Source: Streptomyces albireticuli
GTDB taxonomy: Bacteria; Actinomycetota; Actinomycetes; Streptomycetales; Streptomycetaceae
DNA: 64,000 bases
Reading direction: 5' to 3'
Assembly: GCF_021228125.1 (NCBI RefSeq)
Contig: NZ_JAJQQS010000019.1
Span: 124,001-188,000, forward strand
Each line of letters starts with the position of its first letter. The stretch's first letter is position 1. Position numbers and translations under genes: made by a program. The notes beneath the pieces are model-generated. The model had not been told where the DNA came from. It made no database searches and worked only from the letters and a program-made list of their open reading frames with translations. Positions 59,049-64,000 of the stretch are shown here, one piece after another.

Positions 59049-60070
59049 CCACCGCCGCCCCGCACATCGCCCCCGGCGCGCGCTACCGCCTCGCCCGGCT
59101 GCCCCGGCTCCTCTCCCTCGGCCGGCACCCCCGCACCGCCCGCCTCGAACAGGCCCACGACCAATGGCTGCGCGCCCACTACCCCTTCGCCACGGCCCAC
59201 GAACGGGAACGGTTCCTCTCCCACCGCAGCACCCTGTGGACCTCGGTCTGCTACCCCGCCACCGACGACGAGCGCTTCCACGACCTCTCGCGGCTCACTT
59301 CCTTCCTCTTCGCCTTCGACGACCTGTTCCTGTCCGCCGGCACGACGAACCGGCGACAGGCGAAGCCCGCCCTCGACGACAGCCTCCGGGTCCTCGACGG
59401 CCGCCCCCCGACCACACCTCACGGCACGGCACTGGCCGGCATCCGGGACGACATGAGCCGCCGCATGCCCCCGGAACAACGGTGTCGGCTGACCGCGGCC
59501 GTCCACGACTTCAGCCGTGGCTGCGACGCCGAGACGGCCGCCCGGTCCGGCACGGTCGCGCTCGACTTCGACGGCTACGTACGCCTCAGGACGGAACAGA
59601 GCCTGGCCGCCTGGGTGTACTTCGTGCTGACCGAGTACGCCGCCGGCGTCGCCCTGGACCAGGAGACCCGTGCGGCCCTGCGCCCCCTGCACCTGGCCTG
59701 CGCCGAGCACTTGCTGTTCGCCAACGACCTGTTCTCCTTCCGCGCGGAGCACTTCGCGGGCGACCACATCAACGCGGTCTGCGTGCTGACCCGTTCGGGG
59801 ACCGAACTCCAGGAGTCCGTCGACCGCCTGGTGTCCCTGGTCGCCACCCGGGAGCACCGGGTGGCCGCCCTCCTGCGCGCCTCCGCCGACGCCGCCGGCC
59901 CCGACGTACGCCGCTACCTGACCGCACTGGAACACGTCGTCTCCGGCAACCTCGCCCAGGCCCGCTTCGCCCCCCGCTACCACGGCACCACCGCCTTCAT
60001 CGGCCGGCCCATCGAAGCCGGGACGGTCACCCTGGGGCCCGACCGGACCGCGTACCAGCCCGAGGAGTGA
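59045..60070 (+). CDS. Class I terpene synthase 1
   Basis: 341 residues, start overlapping the prenyl synthase stop (ATGA). The aspartate-rich metal motif is D92-D-L-F in FAFDDLFLSAG; the second metal triad N227-D-L-F-S231-F-R-A-E235 is a perfect NDxxSxxxE; an RY pair occurs near the C-terminus (FAPRYHG). These three features define bacterial class I terpene cyclases, which ionise a prenyl diphosphate and cyclise it. Length is normal. The upstream GGPP-synthase-like gene suggests a diterpene (C20) substrate. The very short spacing to the second cyclase (three bases) implies both are made together. Confidence 0.92.
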   Translation: MTTAAPHIAPGARYRLARLPRLLSLGRHPRTARLEQAHDQWLRAHYPFATAHERERFLSHRSTLWTSVCYPATDDERFHDLSRLTSFLFAFDDLFLSAGTTNRRQAKPALDDSLRVLDGRPPTTPHGTALAGIRDDMSRRMPPEQRCRLTAAVHDFSRGCDAETAARSGTVALDFDGYVRLRTEQSLAAWVYFVLTEYAAGVALDQETRAALRPLHLACAEHLLFANDLFSFRAEHFAGDHINAVCVLTRSGTELQESVDRLVSLVATREHRVAALLRASADAAGPDVRRYLTALEHVVSGNLAQARFAPRYHGTTAFIGRPIEAGTVTLGPDRTAYQPEE

Positions 60071-60073
60071 GAG

Positions 60074-61081
60074 ATGCCGCGTCCCGACGCACGGCTCCCG
60101 CACCTGCCGCCGGACGGATTCCGGCTGCCGGACCGCTACTACGGCGGCATCTGCCCGTACGCCGACCGCACCCGCGCCGCGTACCGGCGGTGGTGCGCCG
60201 AGCTGACCCATATCAGCGAGGACGGGCGGGAGCGCTACGTACGACAGGAGCTCTGCCGCTGCGCGTCCCTCGCCTACCCGAATCCGGCCTCCTACGAGCG
60301 GGCGGCGGCCTGCAACCTGTTCTTCCTCTGGCTGACCGCGTTCGACGACTTCTACGGGCTGTGCGACGCCTCGGAACTCGTGGACCTCCGGGACCGCTGC
60401 GTGGACCTGCTGCGAGGGGCCCGTCCCCGCCCGGCGGACCCACCGATACTCCGCCAGGCGGCCGAACTGCGGACGATGTGCGCTCCGTTGATGCCGGAAC
60501 GGTGGCTGGACCGCTATGCGGCCGCGATCGACGGCTACTTCCGCAAGGGACTGGAGCCCGAAGCCGCCTTCCGTCGCGCACGCCGGATGCCGACCGTGGC
60601 CGAGGCACGGGACTTCCGGCTCCACACCATTGCCATATTCCCGAGCCTGCGGATGGTCGAGATGGAGCTCGACCTGCCGTTGCCTCCCGGGGTCACGGAC
60701 CACCCGGTCATCCGGCGCATCGAACGCGCGCTGACACGCATCTCGATCTGGCAGAACGACGCCTATTCCTACCGGAAGGAGTCCGCCAGACCCGAGGAGG
60801 CCGCGGACACCGTCAACCTCGTCCTGCTGCTCCAGCACGAGGGCAGGAGCGAGGACGACGCCTGGGCGGAGCTGCGGCGCATCCACGACGCGGATGTCGC
60901 GGAGTTCACCGCCCTGGCCGACGACCTGCCCGACTTCGGCACCCGGCAGGCGGACGTACGGAGGTACGTCGAGCACCTGGCACTCGTCGTGAGCGGAATC
61001 GAGGTCTACTACCGGGACGCCCGGCGCTACACGGTCGGCGGTGACTGGGTGGACGAGTACATGCTCCCGACCGGCTCGTGA
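60074..61081 (+). CDS. Class I terpene synthase 2
   Basis: 335 residues; GAGGAG just upstream of ATG 60074, three bases after the preceding stop. D91-D-F-Y in LTAFDDFYGL is the first metal motif, N228-D-A-Y-S232-Y-R-K-E236 the second (NDxxSxxxE), and DARRY near the C-terminus supplies the RY pair, so the active-site set is complete. Sequence similarity to the first cyclase is low by eye, so it is not a recent duplicate and probably has a different product. It may act on the same precursor, in competition or in parallel. Confidence 0.93.
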   Translation: MPRPDARLPHLPPDGFRLPDRYYGGICPYADRTRAAYRRWCAELTHISEDGRERYVRQELCRCASLAYPNPASYERAAACNLFFLWLTAFDDFYGLCDASELVDLRDRCVDLLRGARPRPADPPILRQAAELRTMCAPLMPERWLDRYAAAIDGYFRKGLEPEAAFRRARRMPTVAEARDFRLHTIAIFPSLRMVEMELDLPLPPGVTDHPVIRRIERALTRISIWQNDAYSYRKESARPEEAADTVNLVLLLQHEGRSEDDAWAELRRIHDADVAEFTALADDLPDFGTRQADVRRYVEHLALVVSGIEVYYRDARRYTVGGDWVDEYMLPTGS

Positions 61082-61389
61082 AGGAGATCTGCGGCCCGGC
61101 ACCCACATACCCTCCCCGCCGCACCCGGCCGGTGGGCGCTTCTCGGCCACACCCCGGCCTTGACCTCCGAGGACAGCACAACACCACACCCCTGCCAGGG
61201 GCCACAGCGCGGCGCACGGACCGAACCGTGCGCCGCGCCGCCGTGCGGGAACTGCTCAGCGGTTCGTCGAGCCGCCTCGTCCGGTTGCCCGCGACGAGCC
61301 CGGCATTCACGGCGCCCGGTCGTCGTTGTGCACAGGGAGGCTTTGTTCGTCGCCCTGCGTGTCGGGCTGTCAGCGAGGAGGAAATGGTC
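61082..61389. other. Gene-free spacer between terpene synthase 2 and P450, with a strong hairpin
   Basis: 308 bases. The P450 frame is open back into this spacer but without family content. The main element is a 13-bp perfect hairpin at 61207-61238. The final 15 bases hold GAGGAGG, the ribosome site of the P450 gene. The P450 may therefore have its own promoter here. Confidence 0.6.
61207..61238. terminator. 13-bp perfect hairpin, terminator or attenuator
   Basis: GCGCGGCGCACGG (61207-61219) and CCGTGCGCCGCGC (61226-61238) are perfect arms around the loop ACCGAA, 126 bases after the second terpene synthase. No U-tract. It would end the GGPPS-TS1-TS2 transcript or modulate read-through into the P450 gene. 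Confidence 0.65.
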
Positions 61390-62712
61390 ATGAACATTCC
61401 CGGCCCCGAGCCCCAGGAGGACGGCGGGATCGGCGCTGTCGCGGCAGCGGGTGGCCTTCACCATTACCAGTTGCGGCTGCACGCCGAGTACGGGCCCGTA
61501 GTGCGCTTCCAGCTGCCGGGCGCGGAGACGGTCGTATCGGTCGCCGACCCCGTGCTGCTGGAGGCCACGGCCGGCATCGACAAGAGGCCGGAGCGGCTGT
61601 TCCAGTTCCTGGAGCCGCTGTGCGAGGCGGGCAACCTCCAGGTGCTGCCGGCCGACGAGCACACGCCGTGGCGGCGGCTGATGCTGTCGGTTCTGGCCGG
61701 GCGGCCTTCCCACGAGCGGCACTTCCCGCGGTTCACCGCGCTGGCGACGGCGCTCGCCGACCGCTGGGCGGAACAGGCCGGCCACGGGCCCGTAGAGCTG
61801 CAGAAGGATCTGACCGGGCTGTCCCTGCGGATGATCTGCGAGTACGCCCTGGGCGGTGGCGTCACGGACCCGGACGGCGTCGTCACCGCGTTCGAGGGCG
61901 TACTCACCGAATACCTGGGGCGGCTCTACGGCGTGCCGGTCCCGGGCACGCGGGAGGAACGCGCCCGGCGGGCCGAGGGAGCCCTCGCCTTGTTGCGCGC
62001 GACGGTCGACCGGGTGGTCGCGGCACACCGCTCCGGCGGCCGTACGGACCGGAGCGATCTCATCGGGGCGCTCATCGAGGCCGGTGAACGGCCCGCGCGG
62101 ATCCGTGACACCGTCATGGTGACGATGCTGGCCGCCCATCACACGACCGGAGTGGCCGTCTCGTGGACCCTGCATCTGCTGGGCCGCCACCCCGAGGTGG
62201 CGGAACGCGTCACCGACGAACTGGACCGCGTACTCGGTGACCGCGTGGCGCCCGAGTACGCCGACCTGATGCGCCTCACGTACCTCGAAATGGTCCTCAA
62301 GGAATCGATGCGGCTGTACCCGCCCGGCCCGTACGGGGCGCGGGAGACCACCGAGGCCGTCACCGTGGGCGACTACGACCTCCCGGCCGGGACGACGATC
62401 TTCTATCCGTTCTGGGCCGTCCACATGAACCCCGACCACTGGCCCGAGCCGGAGAAGTTCGTCCCCGAGCGGTTCACCCCGGAAGAGGAGGCCGGGCGGC
62501 CGAGACTGGCGTACGTGCCCTTCGGGATCGGGCCGCGCGGCTGTGAGGGCGCCGGCCTGGCCATGGCCGAGGCCGAGCTGGTCCTGGCCCTGCTGCTCAA
62601 GCGTTTCCGGTTCCGGCACGCGCCGGGACACGAGGTGATCCCGGTCGAGAGGTTCGTGCTCTGGGCGGCCGACGACATCCGGATGAACGTGAGCCCGAGG
62701 GCCAGGGGGTAG
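61390..62712 (+). CDS. Cytochrome P450 of the terpene cluster
   Basis: 440 residues from ATG 61390, which lies eight bases after GAGGAGG; ATG 61384 is too close to that site. P450 signatures: I-helix MLAAHHTTGVAVSW, ExxR in LKESMRLYPPG, the meander with NPDHWPEPEKFVPERF, and the heme loop FGIGPRGCEGAG with the axial cysteine. Soluble bacterial class I type, needing a ferredoxin and reductase from elsewhere. In the I-helix, the acidic residue usually before the conserved Thr is His251. Position after two terpene cyclases makes hydroxylation or oxidation of a cyclised terpene the likely role. Confidence 0.93.
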   Translation: MNIPGPEPQEDGGIGAVAAAGGLHHYQLRLHAEYGPVVRFQLPGAETVVSVADPVLLEATAGIDKRPERLFQFLEPLCEAGNLQVLPADEHTPWRRLMLSVLAGRPSHERHFPRFTALATALADRWAEQAGHGPVELQKDLTGLSLRMICEYALGGGVTDPDGVVTAFEGVLTEYLGRLYGVPVPGTREERARRAEGALALLRATVDRVVAAHRSGGRTDRSDLIGALIEAGERPARIRDTVMVTMLAAHHTTGVAVSWTLHLLGRHPEVAERVTDELDRVLGDRVAPEYADLMRLTYLEMVLKESMRLYPPGPYGARETTEAVTVGDYDLPAGTTIFYPFWAVHMNPDHWPEPEKFVPERFTPEEEAGRPRLAYVPFGIGPRGCEGAGLAMAEAELVLALLLKRFRFRHAPGHEVIPVERFVLWAADDIRMNVSPRARG

Positions 62713-62714
62713 AT

Positions 62715-62756
62715 TTCCGGCCGGGCCGGGCCGGGCTGGGCTGGGCTGGGCCGGAA
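62715..62756. terminator. GC-rich hairpin between convergent P450 and nuclease-like genes
   Basis: TTCCGGCC (62715-62722) pairs with GGCCGGAA (62749-62756) around a run of degenerate five-base GGCCG/GGCTG units. It starts two bases after the P450 stop and 18 bases before the convergent stop codon. Confidence 0.6.
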
Positions 62757-62774
62757 CGTACGGGCTGGTACGGC

Positions 62775-63797
62775 TCAGGCGAGGTGAACCCGCATGCCGA
62801 TGGGGTAGTGGTCGGAGAAGCCGTTCATGTTGACCGGCTTCCCCATTCCGCCGAACAGCACGGGAGCGGGGTATTTCCCCGTACTGATCATCTCGGGCGG
62901 CTGCGTGACGATGTGAACGGAGTCCGGATCGGCACGCAGGGCGGCGCCGGCCTTGAGCATGTTCTTGTTGACCAGGAACTGGTCGAAGACGTTGGCGAAC
63001 CCGTCGAAGTACAGGGTGCCCGAGGGCAGCCGAGTGCCCGTGCCTCCGGCCTCGGCGCGGTGTTCGTCGACGCCCTCCACCGGCCACATCAGGTTCCACA
63101 GCAGCGGTGCCTCGGTGGCGTTCATGACCTTCTCGCGCTGACGGGTGCTGAGCGCGTGCCGCGTCAGTGAGACGTCGAACGGCTCGTCGTTGAAGTCGCC
63201 CATGGCCAGCACCGGGGTTTTCGCTCCGTGCACTTCGAGGACCCGCTCGTGGAAGAAGGAGAGCGTCTCGCCGGCCACCGCCCGGTAGCCCTCCGATTCC
63301 AGGTGCCCGCCTCGGCGCGAAGGCCAGTGATTGCCGAACACCGCCCAGGTAAGTCCCTCAGCGGTGTGGAAGTTCACCTGGAAGAGCTCCCGTGTTCCGG
63401 TGCGGCGCATCACCACATGCTGGAACTGTTCTTCGGCAGGCGCGGTGAAGAGCGTCGAGTCGAAGATGAACGCGACGTCGATGCCTCGCTGGTCCGAGGT
63501 GTCGGCGTGTGCCACGTCGTAGGAGCGGTTCGGCAGCAGCACCGTGATCGCGTCGATCAGGCCGCGCATCACGAATTCGTTCTCGATCTCGCACACGCCC
63601 AGCAGATCCGGGCCCTTGCCGTCGTTCATCTTCGCGATCACCGACGCCAGCTGACTGATCTTCCGGTCCCGTAGCTCCGGCGTCCAGCCCTGTATGTCGC
63701 CGGCCAGGACACGGGCGAGTTTCTCGCTGCGGCGCGGGGAGTTCTCCTCGTCGAAGAGGTTCTCCACGTTCCACCAGGAGATATAGAGGGAGGCCAT
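62775..63797 (-). CDS. Endonuclease/exonuclease/phosphatase (EEP) family protein
   Basis: 340 residues from ATG 63797; the frame is open further upstream, through Arg/Pro-rich sequence that is probably not translated. EEP landmarks in order: ISWWNVENLFD, DLLGVCEIEN (metal-binding Glu), VFGNHWPSRRGG, LAMGDFNDEPFD, and C-terminal GFSDHYPIGM (catalytic His). The fold uses Mg2+ to cleave phosphodiesters or phosphomonoesters in nucleic acids, lipids or inositol phosphates; bacterial relatives annotated as extracellular nuclease have this layout. No signal peptide with the chosen start. It converges on the terpene P450 and probably belongs to a neighbouring unit. The last 203 bases of the window hold only its upstream region; I see nothing else there. 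Confidence 0.88.
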   Translation of the reverse strand: MASLYISWWNVENLFDEENSPRRSEKLARVLAGDIQGWTPELRDRKISQLASVIAKMNDGKGPDLLGVCEIENEFVMRGLIDAITVLLPNRSYDVAHADTSDQRGIDVAFIFDSTLFTAPAEEQFQHVVMRRTGTRELFQVNFHTAEGLTWAVFGNHWPSRRGGHLESEGYRAVAGETLSFFHERVLEVHGAKTPVLAMGDFNDEPFDVSLTRHALSTRQREKVMNATEAPLLWNLMWPVEGVDEHRAEAGGTGTRLPSGTLYFDGFANVFDQFLVNKNMLKAGAALRADPDSVHIVTQPPEMISTGKYPAPVLFGGMGKPVNMNGFSDHYPIGMRVHLA

Positions 63798-64000
63798 GGG
63801 AACACCCACCCTTCCGGCGGCGGATCCGCTCGGGGGCGTCCTTTGCGCGGCCCGGGTAGAGCGCGATGTGCAGCCGCCACAGTTGTTTTCACAGTAAGCC
63901 GAGGGGGTACCGGCTGCCAGCGGGACGGACGCACGCCTGCCGGCCGCTGCCCGCAGGGGGCCGCGGCGTCCTTCGGCCACCGGGCCGTCACCGGTCCGTC

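Noticed and set aside
61078-61389. N-terminal extension of the terpene P450 back to 61078
   Set aside because: The extension is low-complexity and contains a perfect 13-bp hairpin. A good ribosome site directly precedes ATG 61390.

Overview
The window is high-GC actinobacterial DNA and almost certainly comes from a Streptomyces chromosome. The evidence is the strong GC bias at third codon positions, the GTG and TTG starts, many 4-base ATGA/GTGA gene overlaps, rare TTA leucine codons in two polyketide synthase genes, and families typical of the genus (DUF5709, LGFP repeats, PLL-like propellers, a BlaA/BlaB-type beta-lactamase regulatory pair). It reads as accessory, chromosome-arm-like DNA: specialised-metabolite clusters packed beside cell-envelope and secreted-enzyme genes. 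I saw no rRNA, tRNA, CRISPR array, transposase or phage structural gene.

Region 1 (1-14.5 kb). A partial acyl-CoA synthetase and an internally deleted TetR gene (its operator-like palindrome still intact) precede a tightly coupled five-gene operon. The operon encodes a two-protein synthase resembling polyunsaturated-fatty-acid or heterocyst-glycolipid synthases: a tandem flavin barrel-KS-AT-ACP-KR protein and a KS-AT-DH-phosphopantetheinyl-transferase protein. A free acyl carrier protein, an alpha/beta hydrolase with a cysteine at the nucleophile position, and an MGT-type glycosyltransferase follow. Together they suggest an unusual glycosylated lipid or polyketide.

Region 2 (14.5-29.8 kb). 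A zinc-ribbon methyltransferase and an APC permease lie beside a large synthase (CoA ligase-ACP-KS-AT-DH-KR-ACP-TE). Its reading frame is broken by one extra G in a G7 run inside the AT domain. A divergent CYP102 (P450-BM3-like) P450-reductase fusion faces it, and a TetR regulator lies tail to tail with the P450.

Region 3 (29.8-44.8 kb). This is the least explained part. One arm (minus strand) carries four large proteins, three of them without a known function and one DUF6603-like. The other arm (plus strand) carries a 579-residue layered beta protein and a 961-residue protein with an HELMH zinc-peptidase motif and a second domain that looks like a glycosyltransferase fold. I regard it as the best candidate for an undescribed system.

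Region 4 (44.9-57.7 kb). Envelope, signalling and beta-lactam genes: DUF5709, a secreted M23 peptidase with a seven-bladed propeller, an FHA protein with a membrane Ser/Thr kinase, an LGFP-repeat secreted protein, a Tat-exported esterase, a class A beta-lactamase, a class B penicillin-binding protein, a LysR regulator coupled to a cytoplasmic penicillin-recognising protein, and a secreted RTX-like repeat protein.

Region 5 (57.9-64 kb). A terpene cluster (prenyl diphosphate synthase, two class I terpene synthases, one P450), followed by a convergent endonuclease/exonuclease/phosphatase family gene.
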